From assembly GCF_019112545.1 (NCBI RefSeq), contig NW_025064888.1:787930-851929 (forward strand): 64,000 nt of DNA. Direction: 5' to 3'. This document shows, one piece after another, positions 50,696 to 62,447 of this stretch. The notes beneath the pieces were generated by a model, which made no database searches, was not told where the DNA came from, and saw only the letters and a program-made list of their open reading frames with translations. Within the stretch, counting starts at the first letter, position 1, and the number at the start of each line of letters is the position of its first letter. Both the position numbers and the translations under genes were made by a program. Source of the stretch: Guyanagaster necrorhizus (Eukaryota; Basidiomycota; Agaricomycetes; Agaricales; Physalacriaceae).

Positions 50696-51355
50696 ACAAG
50701 TGGTCCTCAGGGGCCAGATTCTTTCGGGGCGACGGCAGGAAGAGGAAGAGGCTCTGCTGCAAACAGGGCAATACAACGCGCACCTCCATTTCCGAATGCA
50801 GTCACGAGTCCGACTTGAACAAAGGTCCTCTAAAATAAGTCTACAGTTGAAGAAGCCACACTCGCTCCCCCGAGAAGTTAGGGACAAATGGTCGATTGCT
50901 TTTTTGAGGATGATGTTCTCTGCTGCGGCGGGCATTCCGTTATCGTTCTCGATATTATTTGTTTCGAGACGTTCATCTATCAGGTCCTCACCATACAGAG
51001 ACGCTTTACAACTCTTGTCTCAATTCCTCTGGATGCAGCTGCACAGACAGCGTGGCCTTTGTGAACTCGGACCTAAATTTTTCTGGGACATGCACGCAGA
51101 CGAATTCCTCACCAAAGTCACTCTCATCCATATATCGGGTCTTTCATGGGAATGGTTTACAGATGACGTCCTCGACGCCCTCGCTTCCCTTTCTCTCGTC
51201 GCTATTCTTTCTCTCAGAGACATATACTCTGTATCGCCGCGTTCAGGCTATCGCGAACCCGCGCATGGGACTGAACAGACAAGTCATAAAGCATAGCATG
51301 TGTCAGGTTTCGCGGTCGTCGGAAATTTTCTGGGTTTTCAGGTTCTGGTTCACCT
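50696..51355. other. Spacer upstream of PPIL4
   Basis: Promoter side of PPIL4. A plus-strand frame stays open from 50607 to 51296, but its first part is antisense to PPIL4 exon 1 and no domain appears in the rest (CELGPKFFWDMHADEFL and so on). I cannot exclude a lineage-specific gene, but do not call one. Confidence 0.4.
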
Positions 51356-52060
51356 TCAATAAAGCTCGGCTCTCATTGGCCAAACTTGAACTCTAGAACT
51401 GAATTTTGGGTCTCTTGAGTCGTCAACCACCTGCGGCTCCTTGCTCTTCATCCATGGTGTCTGGGTCAACGTATACTTACGTTCGGAATCATAGTCCGCG
51501 AACTTTAGAATGTTCTACGATAGCAGCACGGGTAATATAACCCCACATTACAGCAATGAAAATGACACGGGGAGATTTGTCTTGTTCGAGAGAGGGGGAC
51601 TCTCCCCTCAGCAGAGTCTCCCTCGCGACAGCATCGCTAGGAGATATATGGACGTTGACCAGGTAATGATATCCCACCATCTCACCGAGCAGTGCAGCAG
51701 AGAACACGTTCGCGTTCCGTTGAAAGACGATATTCGACGGCAAGTATGCTTGCCGGGATGGTGGTCAGGCTCAACAGGTGCGCATTCCCTTCGTAGCACG
51801 CTCCACTATGCAACAGCGAATACAGCACCTTGTCTCTTGTATTCGGTGACGATGCCCTCGGGAATCATTACAAATGCGTTTTTCCCGTCCTTCCCTACCC
51901 AAATGTTAGAGGGAGGATTAAACATACAAAGAACTATCAGATCCTCACCATCAGATAGTTCCCATCTTTGTTGTGAATCCTTCGAGATAGAGGTAAGAGA
52001 GCAGACTCTTCTCTTGACAAACATGCATTCCCCACATTTGGTGAACATAGAATATACACG
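51356..52060 (-). CDS. Putative orphan gene between the two PPIL4 copies (tentative)
   Basis: On the minus strand three coding-like stretches can be linked by plausible splice sites. The first is about 52060-51810 and includes GKDGKNAFVMIPEGIVTEYKRQ. The second is about 51743-51543, AALLGEMVGYHYLVNVHIS to EQDKSPR. After a GTCATT...TCGTAG intron, the third runs from NILKFADYDSERKYTLTQT through MKSKEPQVVDDSRDP to VQVWPMRAELY, with TGA at 51358-51356. The last join is in phase. I do not recognise any family, the first exon and start codon are undecided, and an alternative intron (GTGAGG...GGTAG) within the first stretch changes its frame. Treat it as a hypothesis for transcript evidence. Confidence 0.3.
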
Positions 52061-52254
52061 AACGAGGCAGCATCTAGAAATCCTCTCGCAGTTTTCACAG
52101 GGTGGTCCGAACCCTAGGAGCGGTTAGGTCGCGCGTAGTATTCGGTGTCCAACACATACGATCAAGAGCCCTCTCTCGTGCGCTTTTAGGTTCGCTTGAC
52201 GAAGCTTAGAGGTCCGCAGGCCATGGCGAAGTCCGCTAGGCCATTCGCTTTTCT

Positions 52255-53036
52255 CTAAACCAACGTGCCGTAAATGAGCAGGTGATGGCCGACAACAAAA
52301 GCAAAGAGGACACTTGCTGTTTCGAGGGACATCCATAACCTGAGAGCGAGTAGATAGTGATTGTGTGGGAGGTGAAGATGGCAGGACCAATCCCCGAGGA
52401 TCAGGAAACGGATCGTCTGTGGAACAGTGTACTTAACAAAACTTTTCAAAGCAAGACAAAATGCACGTACTTACCATAACGACACGTCGAATCTGCACAT
52501 CTTCTAACGGTCGCCCATTCGGACCAACGGAGATATCATTCAGCCTATCCAGGGTATCCGGTCCTTCAACAACATGCCCGAAAACAGCATGTTCGCCATT
52601 CAAGAAGTCGATGTTATCGGAAAGCGTGACGAAGAACTGGCTCGCGCAGCCCCTTCGCATTCCTTGGGCTCCTGAACCGACTGCTATAGATACAGTCCCT
52701 TTGTGCGTATGCTTGAGCCCCGGATGGAGTTCCGGGGAGAAACATCGAGGTGCAGACGCATTGGAAAGGGATTGTGACGCGATGAGAGACCATATTGATT
52801 CTCTCCCGGTACCCGTTGCACTGGGATCGCCTGCTTGCGCAAAAAATCCCTTGGAAACTAAGGAGAACGTAAGGATAGCAGTAAAGAAGGATAATGGACG
52901 TACTATGGGAAAAGGTACCGAGGGTGTAATAGTGTACTTTACAAAGTTTGAGAAAATTCTCACATGTTTTTGGACATGTTTCCACTTCTGAATCAATGAC
53001 GAGGTCACTGACAGAAGTTTCAAGTAACACTGACAT
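52255..53036 (-). pseudogene. Truncated second copy of PPIL4 (cyclophilin domain only)
   Basis: Starts [19 protein letters not shown] at 53036, very close to the neighbouring PPIL4 start. The exon/intron layout is the same, with [12 protein letters not shown] after intron 1. It continues [41 protein letters not shown] and HVVEGPDTLDRLND. Compared with the full gene, exon 1 lacks the residues before the first intron (HAFFN). At the next junction the donor GTAAGT after VVM puts the following exon out of frame relative to DDPFPDP, and it stops at 52255. The RRM and SR tail are absent, though a degenerate linker (GLVLPSSPPTQ) persists in another frame to about 52124. It may be an expressed short cyclophilin or a pseudogene. 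The frame loss favours decay. It is clearly a tandem paralogue of 49247-50695. Confidence 0.75.
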
Positions 53037-53704
53037 AAATGCTGGAACAACAGATAACAACGGTCACACCAAAAATCTGACTCCATTGACATAGAAGCCG
53101 AAGATTTCCGGGAATAGTCCCCTCCTCCTTCAGCCCATATGTTTGCCCTGTGATGTCGTATATTGTGGAGACAAATGTGGCCACTGGAGGCGCCCATCAT
53201 GGATTGATGTTGGTGGGCATGATAGGATGGTGGAGGATGCCGATTGACTCCCATCTCCTCCGACGAGATAACAGGATTGGGGTGGATTGCCCATGGTGCG
53301 AGGACGTTGCGCACACTTTCGACGTGCCAGCAAAACGGCGTCTATTGAGACCCGTGGGAGGATGTGCGATGAGCAGAGTGTGACCTCGAATGGACTGCAA
53401 GTCGACGGTCATGCAGCAGTGGGGATGACGTCCGCCATCTGTTCCTCTCTTTCTGCCATTCGGCCTGTCTCATTGGGATCATGATGGTGCTCGTGGTCAT
53501 CTTTTTGTTATTATCATTCTTGAACTGACTGCTATATTCGCAACGGCAGGTGCCTAAAAAAATACATGTGAGTACTGCGACAAAGGAAGAGAACAAAGCA
53601 CATAATACCTGTCGAAATTGAGCCCTCATCACTGCTCTGTAATGACATCTGTTCCCCGAACGCATTAACCAATATTATATATCTACCTATGTTATGTGGG
53701 ATGA
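53037..53704. other. Spacer upstream of the PPIL4 copy
   Basis: 5' flank of the truncated PPIL4 copy and 3' flank of the DUF1992 gene. Several short frames are open on both strands between 53130 and 53480, but none shows a domain or a credible spliced continuation. Confidence 0.45.
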
Positions 53705-55166
53705 TTAGGTGTACGAATTCCACAAGCCGACCAACCTATACCACCAAGCAAGGAAAAGCTCTTTGAGCCCAATCCTTTTAACCACCTCCCCAGCTTCATG
53801 TTCTATCCCCGGACGATATCCACTGCCGTGCACACAGTTCATTCGTTCTGCCAGCTGTTTCATAATTTCACCTGCGCAGTCTTCATACAGCTTCCCTATT
53901 TCTACGCTTCGATCGTAATAGGGCCGCCGCACAGCGTACGGCGCTAGCCCGTTATACTTCCGGACTAACGCGTTTACCTCCTCCACAGCGGCGTCATGAT
54001 ACGTGAGTTCCCGGAGTTCCCAATCAGGGTCTCTATGGCGTCTCACATCGCTTATGGTGAATTGGGCAAGTATCGGAGCCGGGTGGTGGGTGGTGAGGTC
54101 GCGAAGGGTTTGGCGAATCCAAGACTGGCGCAAGAGATCTCGAAATGACTGGACGGCTATATCGAGCTCTAGATAATGACAACACATCAGATACTGAATA
54201 CGGCTGCATGGTACAAGATATTTTACCCCCTTGCAGCTCAACCCATGGAGGTGCCGCCCCGTTTCGTTGAACTATACGGTTCATGAGAAACTCCTCACGG
54301 CCAATGAATGGATTGCTCTCTTCGACAGTTCGGGCCATAGGTTGACCGCGGCCCTTGATAGTATTGAAGACACCGGCAATACGGGCTTTTTACAGAGGGT
54401 ACGAGACATGTTTGATGTGCAGTTGAGAACATACCTCTATCTTGTCTTCGACCAGCGAAGCCCATCCTTTCAGACTGACAGGATTCGGCCGTCTTCCCAT
54501 CCCCTTCTTGATCCCGAGACGATAGTCTAAAGTAGATTCTCGTGCGCGATTCAGCCTCCCGATATGCTCGATCCGCTTCTTCGAATCTTTCTCTTTTTTC
54601 CTCGCGAGTTCATCAACAGAGTCGGCTCGGGCTGATGGGCGCGAAGATTGCAAAGGAAAATGGGCAACTTTGACGGAAGCGCTGACATGAGAAGGGACCT
54701 TGAATTCGGTATGCCATGGCCTATGTCCTTCCGTCGACGGAAGTAAAGGCTCTGTTGCCCATGAACCTGTAGAAGGCTGCAACAGCTTGGGTGAAGATGG
54801 GGCATTCCCCTTAGATACAGCTTGAAACTCTTCCATAGCGCCATTAAATGCCCCAGTAGAGCTGATTGCAGGCGGTGTTCGTTTCAGTTTCTGGTCTGCA
54901 GACTGTATGGTACCGCTCCGCAAAGGCTTGTATTTGTCAATAAGCATACGAAGCACGGCATCTTGCATACTTTCGTTTCCTGTCCAGTTGTCGGGCTCAT
55001 TCTCTAGGGCCGTAAGAGGTGACGACTTTTGCTGGGGTGATGCTGTTTCTTCTCGAGCCGCATCTGCAAAGAGTCTGTCACTAGCCAAATGTTTTGCGGA
55101 TAAAAGAGCAGCATTTGTTGTAAATGGACGAAAACAGAATAGTGCAGTGCGAGGGGCCGCTAGCAT
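53705..55166 (-). CDS. Mitochondrial DUF1992 protein (DNAJC28-like conserved domain)
   Basis: Starts MLAAPRTALFCFRPFTTNAALL at 55166, a mitochondrial-type leader (basic and hydroxylated, no acids). A longer in-frame start at 55274 exists but lacks that feature at its tip. After a disordered serine-rich section and a basic coiled segment (ARKKEKDSKKRIEHIGRL), the conserved domain reads GWASLVEDKIE, ARIAGVFNTIKGRGQPM, NPFIGREEFLMNRIVQRNGA and PPWVELQGELDIAVQSF. The GRGQP, EFLMNRI and PPWVELQ boxes are diagnostic for DUF1992. The rest is helical (LRELTYHDAAVEEVNALVRKYN) and ends YRLVGLWNSYT at 53705. Function is unknown. The intron joining VEDKIE to ARIAG has no phase-perfect canonical solution that I could find (a GTTCTC donor fits). 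The second intron (GTAAAA...TCTAG) joins cleanly. Confidence 0.85.
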
Positions 55167-55349
55167 ACAGGGTGTCTCCGGCAGAGATTGGCGTGATAGC
55201 AGAAATTTGCTCTCATCAGGATTCGAAGGCACGGTGACTTGGCGCCACGACTCTAGTTTACGTAATATGAACAAACGTCATCGATTTCGTCCGTTACCCC
55301 TGCATGCAAAACTTGGCCTTCCTCCCATGACATTAGCAGTAGGGGCTCT
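55167..55349. promoter_or_regulatory. Compact bidirectional promoter (DUF1992 gene / UBP1-like gene)
   Basis: Only 183 bp separate the two divergent start codons at 55166 (minus) and 55350 (plus). Both promoters must lie here or overlap the opposite gene's 5' end. If the DUF1992 start is really 55274, the space drops to 75 bp. No specific box is claimed. Confidence 0.6.
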
Positions 55350-57919
55350 ATGAATGCCTTCACCTTCCGCGACACATTTCTGCAGACGATATCATCTAGC
55401 TTATTCCAGCAAATCGTTCCTTTCGTCGTGCTTTCCCTAGTGCCAGTGCTAGTGTTCTTAATTACCTCCAAACTTACATTCGCTACGCCACATTACCCTT
55501 TCGTTATGGGCCTCGAAAGTCTTGGTTTTTCAATGCCATGGAATTGGTTTTCCAATACGGACAACGGAGGCGCGGTTCCTGCCAACGGACGCCCGGCGCA
55601 CCATCACCATGAAAAGAGAAAGAGTAAAAAGTCAAAGGGAAAGACAGAACTTGTATCGGTAAAGACTGGTACGATCTCTTTCTGCAATAATCTCTTTCGT
55701 TAACTGTCCATCAGAAGAAGCCGTTGATGATGGCTATTACCCTGGTCTTGTGAATATCTCGGGAACCTATTGCTTCATGAATTCAACGGTCCAGGTATGC
55801 ATGCAACGAGGTCTCGGTGTTATTTGTTTGACCGGGAACAACCGTAGGCTCTATCTTCATTATCATATCTCCAGCCTCAGATCGATGCTATTCATTCCAA
55901 GGCCGAAGCATTAGATGTCCCCACCCCTGTTATCGACACCCTTCAAGACCTCTTTCATCGTACGTAACATTTCCATGGTTACATGCTGAGAACCACCAAT
56001 CTCGTACCTTCTTTCTAGGTTTGAATACCCAGACGTCAGCGCCGTCCTCTATACGACCACTCGATCTCATATCCGTGCTGTCTTCTCCGTCGTCAGCGCG
56101 TTTCAATTCCCTCTTCAATTCTCGAGAACATCAAGATGCCCAAGAGCTCTTCCAGCTTGTGTCAGAGTGCATCAAGAATGAGACGATCAATGTGGACAAG
56201 GAGGGCCTCCGAGATCGTGGCTTAAACGCCCTGTCCCAAGAAGCTGATATTAACCCAGAGATTGGAAAGAGCGTGTTTGATGGATTGACAGCTAATAGGC
56301 GAAGCTGCGTCATCTGTGGATACACAGAAGCTGTGATGCACTTTGCCTTCGACAACTGGCAACTTGCGGTGCCTCGTATGGCGGTACGATCTTTCTGATC
56401 CATTTACCTGTTGCTTATTTTGTATTAGATGAGTTGTACCCTCGAAGACTGCCTTGAAGACTATACCCGTCTCGAGGTACTTCGCGACTGTATATGTCGT
56501 CGTTGTTCGATGCTTTCAACCCATCGTCGGTTGATGCAAGAGGTTGAGACTCTTGTTGAGGCCACCAAACCTGAAAATAAACCATCCGCTTCGAAGAAAC
56601 GACGTCTGAAAGATGTGCGGAAGATGGAAGCACGCGTCAAGGCTGCTCTCGACGAGGGCCGCATTGAAGACGAGCTCAAAGATATCCGGATGGAGAAGGT
56701 TTTCAGTTCGATGTCCACAAAGCAGGCTATGATAGCCAGAGTACGTCGCTGTGTCCTTTTGTCGTATCTTCCGCCGGCTCACTGAACGCAGCCCCCTCCC
56801 GTCCTAGCATTGCACATTAATCGCTCGGTCCATTATTCCCATTACGCTACCAAGAACAACATTCGGGTGATTTTTCCCGAAGTCCTTGATCTAACGCCTT
56901 TCACCACCTCAGGAAACCTCTCCACCGTCCCCACAAGCTCCTTATCTACACCATCCGCTCTCCCCCCTCGATCCGGTACCCCCACTCGTACTACCTACGC
57001 CAATCTTCATTCCCGGACAGTATATCGACTCTCTGCAGTCGTGTGTCACTACGGCCAGCATTCATTTGGACACTATATCAGTTTTCGCCGGAAACCACCA
57101 GATTCGAAAGCACAAGATCGTTGGAAGCCGCCAAGGATTCTAATCAAGGACCGACCACCTACCTCTGCCAAACGAGAAGAAGAGTCCGATCCGCTTGCTG
57201 ATTTGGAATGGGAAGATGCGGACTCTTCTCCTGGTGCTGGTAAAGGATGGCTTCGAATATCCGACGACTCTGTCGATGAGTGCGGGATTAAAAGCGTTTT
57301 GCGAGAAGGCTCTGGAGCGTTCATGTTGTACTACGAGAGAGCGATCCTCTCTGCGCCTATGCCATCGGAGCATTACCCTTATACCACTGCGAACGGAATT
57401 ACGAACGGATACGCATATGGTGTGGGCATGGCGAGTCCAGAAAGTTCTGAAGAGACGTTGAAACCCGAAATGATGATGATGACCAACAAGAATGGGAGTG
57501 TTCGATCGTTGGTCAGCATCAACGGAACGGTGAAAAGCGAGGACAATGAGAAGACGAGCAGTGTTTCTGGAAGTCCACCATCGTATCTGGGACCACGAGT
57601 AGTGCGGAGCGTTGCCGCTGGAAGGAGAAGACGGAGTAACAGTGTTACACCTGGCTTGAAGCGGACTATGTCTTCGTCCCCTCCACCCACATCGTCGTCG
57701 AAGCCCATATCAATATCGAACGGTCACGGACTTATGGAGGGCAGCGACACCGATCCGATGACGATATCTTCCTTCAGTTCTTCAGCGCCTGCTTCTCTAT
57801 TCTCACCAAAACCACCGGCTTCTCTGTCAGCGCCTTCGATGACTTCCCATCGCCTGGAACCTCACAACCACAAACCAGACTCTTTGAATGATCTATCTCA
57901 GCCACCTGCTGGGCTATGA
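55350..57919 (+). CDS. UBP1: Membrane-anchored ubiquitin-specific protease, Ubp1 type
   Basis: Starts MNAFTFRDTFLQTISSS at 55350, then a hydrophobic segment (IVPFVVLSLVPVLVFLITS) that would anchor it in the ER membrane, as in yeast Ubp1. After a basic linker, the Cys box reads YPGLVNISGTYCFMNSTVQ; the catalytic cysteine codon is 55771-55773. Further on are REHQDAQELFQLV (QDAQEF box), two CxxC pairs (CVICGY and CICRRC) for a zinc ribbon, LALHINRSVHY, LSAVVCHYGQHSFGHYISF (His box) and GWLRISDDSVDEC, then GAFMLYYER. The C-terminal 180 residues are serine-rich and disordered. It ends with TGA at 57917-57919. Role by family: removal of ubiquitin from membrane-associated substrates. The usual GNTC before the nucleophile is GTYC here, so the oxyanion-hole asparagine is replaced. 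Confidence 0.92.
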
Positions 57920-60900
57920 TCTTGACGCATCTTTTTATCCCTCCCCCCTCTTCGCAAGCATAGTATCCCTCCGATGGGTTTGTATTATTAGATTCACCAA
58001 TCCTGATTATATATCCGACATTTGATCGCTTCGAATTCTATCGCGGAGATTTTACGAGGTGCGCATTGGATGGTAGGTACTCGTTTTCAAACTGTACAGA
58101 TGCCCTAGAAAAAGGCTGGAAATATTTGGTCCTTCTAGATCATTTCCTTCCCGTGATCATTTCCTTCCCGTGATCATTTGTAAAATTCCAAAAGAAAGCA
58201 ATCCGTAGCAACATTGGTTAATGTGACATTTCGAGATCACCAGTAAACCCGACGTTCGATGGTCCTGGGCTTGACATATGAAGGACGGGAGTAGGAAATT
58301 GTGCGCTTAACGCGGGTGACGGTCGGGTACCTTGTAAATGATGGTGAGAAAAATTGGAAACGGGTGATATTACAGAACTCCGCTCACCAGGCCTGGTACA
58401 CCTCACCGCCGTCAAGCTGGACTTCGACTATTTGACGGCCCTAAACGTAAGGATCAGGCTTCCCTGGCACCCCGCTCCAGCTAATGCCCGGACATACTGC
58501 GTAATCAAAATGGGAGCCGATGACTAGGCCCTCACGGCGGCCCGAAAAAGCGTGCTGTACAGCGACGATGTCTCCTGGCTAGCAAAGGGGGGAAGCACTC
58601 GTCAGCCTAAGGTCTTGACGAAGCGAGAAGAAAAGCTCACAATAATTTCATCAGACGACATTGTGGGTAGTATATGGGAGGAGGCGTCGCGTCGCTGGAG
58701 GGGGGGGGGGTCGCTGGTGGGAGAGAAAAAATGGGGGAAGAAAAGATGGGAAGGGTCAGGCTAAGAGCTTAAATAGATCGGATCCCTGAATACATAACGT
58801 CCTCAAAACGTGAGGCTGGCCTCGCGGCAAATCGGAGATACTCGCTTATAATCGCGTGGCAATCGCCTTGCATCAGGAACCGAGATGGAGACATCTCCGG
58901 TTGCCTTGAGGCTCAATTGTCTATATATTTATGCGACAGGTCATCATCGTCGTCGCCGTCGTCGTTTGTTCGCAGTATGGAAACAATGTCTGCAGACAAG
59001 AAAATGCAAGAGCCTGTAAAGATTCCAGAATTCTAGAGTTTCGAATTAAAGAAGGGATTCGGGCCTCGTGTCTTCCTCATGGCATCAAGGCAACATTGTT
59101 ATTGTCAATCGCACTTTCGATGTCAGAAAACAAATCAAGCAATGTGAGGACCTTGCACGAGTGCTGCACGCTGGGCTGCACTGGATGTGTTAAGCAAAGA
59201 GCCTCGAATATTGATATTATTACATGACCAATATGATGAACTCGCTAATCTGACTGCGCGCCGCCCATCAATATTATCACCTTATCAGCGGACTTCAATG
59301 GCAGGAATGGTATTTATCCCGCAGCATTTTGTTCTACATGAGACGTGTGGACTGATTTCTTTCAGCTGACATGGTTAAGGAAGACCCGACAACCGCGCTC
59401 AATGTTAAGAGTACGCCACGCATCAATAATTGATCGTGCACAAAAGGAACGAAAGACGGCTGTTTTGAGAACAAGCAACTTCAGAGAAATACTCAGACCC
59501 ACATGAAGCCACAGCAGGATACGAAAAAGAAAACAAGTGACCAGTTTCAGTTCTAGTTTCATTTCGGCAACAGGATTTCTTGATGATCAAACAAGAACAA
59601 AGCAGCTCATTGCCGTATCCTTGAGGTTGAATGAGGTACTGAGAACCACGGTGTTGAATTCGGTCCAAGCAGCTGCTGGTATAACGTGTCGACTAGAAGG
59701 GATGTCGATCCTAGCAGCAATGACTGCGTGAGAATGCTTACTTTAATGTCTTAACCCGAACCCAGAGCCAGACGAGCCTCTCCGAATAGCATAGTGCTGC
59801 TTGAAGCTTGAAGACAAGTCTCTCTGAGGAACATCAAAATCAATACCGTATTTAGTAGGGCTGTAGAACCACTCGAAACCCGGATCGTAAAGACCGGCTT
59901 TTACAAAGCTTCAAAACAATAAAATCCTGAAGAGAACAATAGCTTTCCGTAGCATGATCGCAATGATTGGTCATCGAACGAGCCGGTCTTCGAATAGCTG
60001 AGTATAACAAGTAGCACAGTAGAGTCCAAAGAAAGAGCATCAAAGTCATCGACTCGCCATCAACTGCCAGCTTTCTATGGAAGGGACTTCCAGACTAACG
60101 GCGGTATTCTGGGTCTGTATCGCATACGAAAAGCAAAGGACTACTTGGGGATTGACATGAGAAAGGGTTCCCGACCAATAAAGCTGAATGCGCCAACGAT
60201 TCTTCCAGATGTGTGTCGTGTCCGTTAGTGACGATACAAACTTTGATAAGACCTCTCCGACAACACTACAGAATGTAAAACTGTGCATCTTTAGACTGTG
60301 GAGGGCCATGATTGTTGGTGACCTGGAGAAAGTTGGTTTCGCAGCTTGAGGTCTGACGAACCACGGAAGTCAGTCCATACTGCACAGTGAAGTTAATAAA
60401 TAAAGCGATACAAAAAGCGCATTGTGTTGCCATCCTTGACATCTGTAGTCCTGGATAGGCATTTCCTCGTCACCAGATGCACTCGACAAAGAAAGGAAGG
60501 TACATGTAAAATTGCTGGATTCAGTTCAAGGTGAATAGTATTACGGTGAAGAAGGCATCGGTCGTGAGTGGAACCGTGATTGTGGCAGTTCAATATGCGA
60601 TATGTCGTCAGGATTAGCTGGCGCAGGCAAAAACATGGTGGAACGGCTGCAAACCTGATATTAGGCCTGGTATTCTTCCTGTAATGTGATTGTATCAGCA
60701 TTCAACTTCAGCGAAAGTCAAAATATACGACATACCTAAAGAAACCAACCCTCTGAGTAAGAAATAAACATTGTTGCCAGCATGGCCGCCGGTGAAGAAA
60801 CGACATCCGTTCCGCAGCGCAACGTGCTGGTGACCTCAAGTGCCATATCTAATCTAATCAGTTGAATTTGTCCATATTATGCACGGCTTTGGCGGCAGCG

Positions 60901-60948
60901 CGGCTTGCACCTTGAACTCGAACTTTTTCCATCACTGAACTCGAAGAA
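57920..60948. other. Three-kilobase spacer without recognisable genes
   Basis: The largest gene-free stretch in the window. It includes a short tandem repeat at 58138-58179 and a run of ten G at about 58700-58709 in a purine-rich block (58690-58750). Frames of 60-100 codons occur on both strands (for example minus 60701-60393 and 60309-60046), but none shows a domain or spliced continuation I can support. No tRNA, terminal inverted repeats or reverse-transcriptase motifs were seen. The last 150 bp hold the promoter of the WD40 gene. Confidence 0.5.
58138..58179. repeat. 17-bp tandem repeat, about 2.5 units
   Basis: The unit GATCATTTCCTTCCCGT occurs at 58138-58154 and 58155-58171, followed by a partial GATCATTT. 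The two full units are identical. It lies about 220 bp past the Ubp1-like stop codon and is a simple local repeat. Confidence 0.9.
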
Positions 60949-62323
60949 ATGTCGAAACGAGGAGGATCCCCCCCAGCAGAAGGAATTCTTGTCAAGAGAG
61001 CCAAAGCGACCCCTCCACCTTCCAATCAAATTGCCATATCTTCATCCAATGACGAACGATCGAAAAGCCTCATTCGAACAGTAAAACGAACGAGTAGCTT
61101 GGAAGCGCCAATTATCAGCCTCGCGGGTGCTCATTCCGTACGCAGGACACCATTTTGTTGTCTGAATATGCTTCTCAAGTTCTGGAATGTAGGCCGAGAT
61201 TCTAAGTTGTCGCTTCGACCCAACAGGTCAGAATATAGCTGCCTGCTCAGCCGACCGGAGTGTCTGTACGTTAATCACCTACTCCAAAGACGTTTATCTA
61301 ATTCAATGCCGCAGCTTTCTGGAGAACATATCCACCAAATTCAAACTACGGTCTCCTCTCAAATTTATCCAAGGCGCCCATATTAGATCTCCAATGGTCA
61401 CTTTGCTCGCCAACGCTATACACCGTTGCCGCAGACCACACGCTTTGCCTCACGGACGTGACCATTGGTCATCGGATACGCAAAATTCGCGCTCATCGCG
61501 AGATAATAAACACTGTTGACCGGACTATGGCCGGGGGAGCTGGTACCGAGCTTGTCGCCACGGGTTCCGACGACGGTACTGTGAAAATATGGGAAGGAGG
61601 CGAGGAAGGAGGGAAACAAGCCGTGGCAACGTTTGATGTAGGATGCCCTGTCACATCGGTATGCTGGGGAGCCGACGGTGCAAATGTGTATATTGGCGCA
61701 CTGGACAACGAAATCCACGTTCGTCCTAATTCTCTCCCTTTGACTATGCCCCCTGATCCTAAATTTGACTCTAGGTATACGATCTCAGAAAAGGCCAGCA
61801 AGTGTACACGCTTACGGGGCATAGCGACACGCCGACGTCCTTGGCGCTTTCTCCAAACGGAAACTACCTCCTCTCACCTTCTTTCTCGTCGCATACTATC
61901 ATTCATGATATCCGACCCTTCTCTTCATCTCCGACGCGGATACATCGTGTCTTGCAGGGTGCACCGGCTGGATTCGAGAACACCCTACTACGGGGCGCGT
62001 GGAGCAAGGACGACGGAGGACGACGAGTGGCGGTTGGTGGTGCAGACCGGGCGGTGTGTATATGGGACGTTGATAGTGGCAAGATACTGTACAAGGTAGG
62101 TTCCTCCCTTTTTAGTTCAACATGCCTCATTGACATCCATGTGTAGCTTCCTGGCCACAAGGGAACAGTCACCTCTGTAGATTTCCACCCCAAGGAACCC
62201 ATCAGTATGTGCCATTGCTTTGTGTTTTCTTACAATTATCTGACCCCGTCCATCCAGTCCTTACCGGCAGTAAAGACGGTACGATGATTTTGGGAGAAAT
62301 CGAGTCTGGAGTGAAGATGTAGC
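60949..62323 (+). CDS. U5 snRNP 40-kDa WD40 protein (SNRNP40/Cwf17 type)
   Basis: Starts MSKRGGSPPAEGILVKRAK at 60949. Exon 1 ends LAGAHS. A 55-bp GTACGC...TGTAG intron leads to AEILSCRFDPTGQNIAACSADRSV, and the next exon continues FWRTYPPNSNYGLLSNLSKAPILDLQWS, LYTVAADHTLCLTD. Later repeats include ELVATGSDDGTVKIWEGG, PVTSVCWGADGANVYIGALDNEIH, VYTLTGHSDTPTSLALSPNGNYLLS, RRVAVGGADRAVCIWDV, LPGHKGTVTSVDFHP and VLTGSKDGTMILGEI, ending with TAG at 62321-62323. That makes a seven-bladed propeller with the GAH..E...C.F.P.G opening seen in U5-40K proteins. Role: structural protein of the U5 and tri-snRNP in the spliceosome, contacting Prp8. An inserted glutamate/glycine loop (GGEEGGKQ) extends one blade. 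Confidence 0.93.
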
Positions 62324-62447
62324 AGGCCAGTGTATTACGGCGAGTAATGTACATGGCAGGGACTCAGCCGACTTTCTAATGTATTGCATTATGGTACAAG
62401 GAATGAGTGATGATGCGACGATACATGTGAGGAAGGGAGCGGAGGAA

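Noticed and set aside
50607..51296. Plus-strand open frame of 229 codons
   Set aside because: Its first part is antisense to PPIL4 exon 1 and the rest has no domain, conserved motif or convincing splice context.
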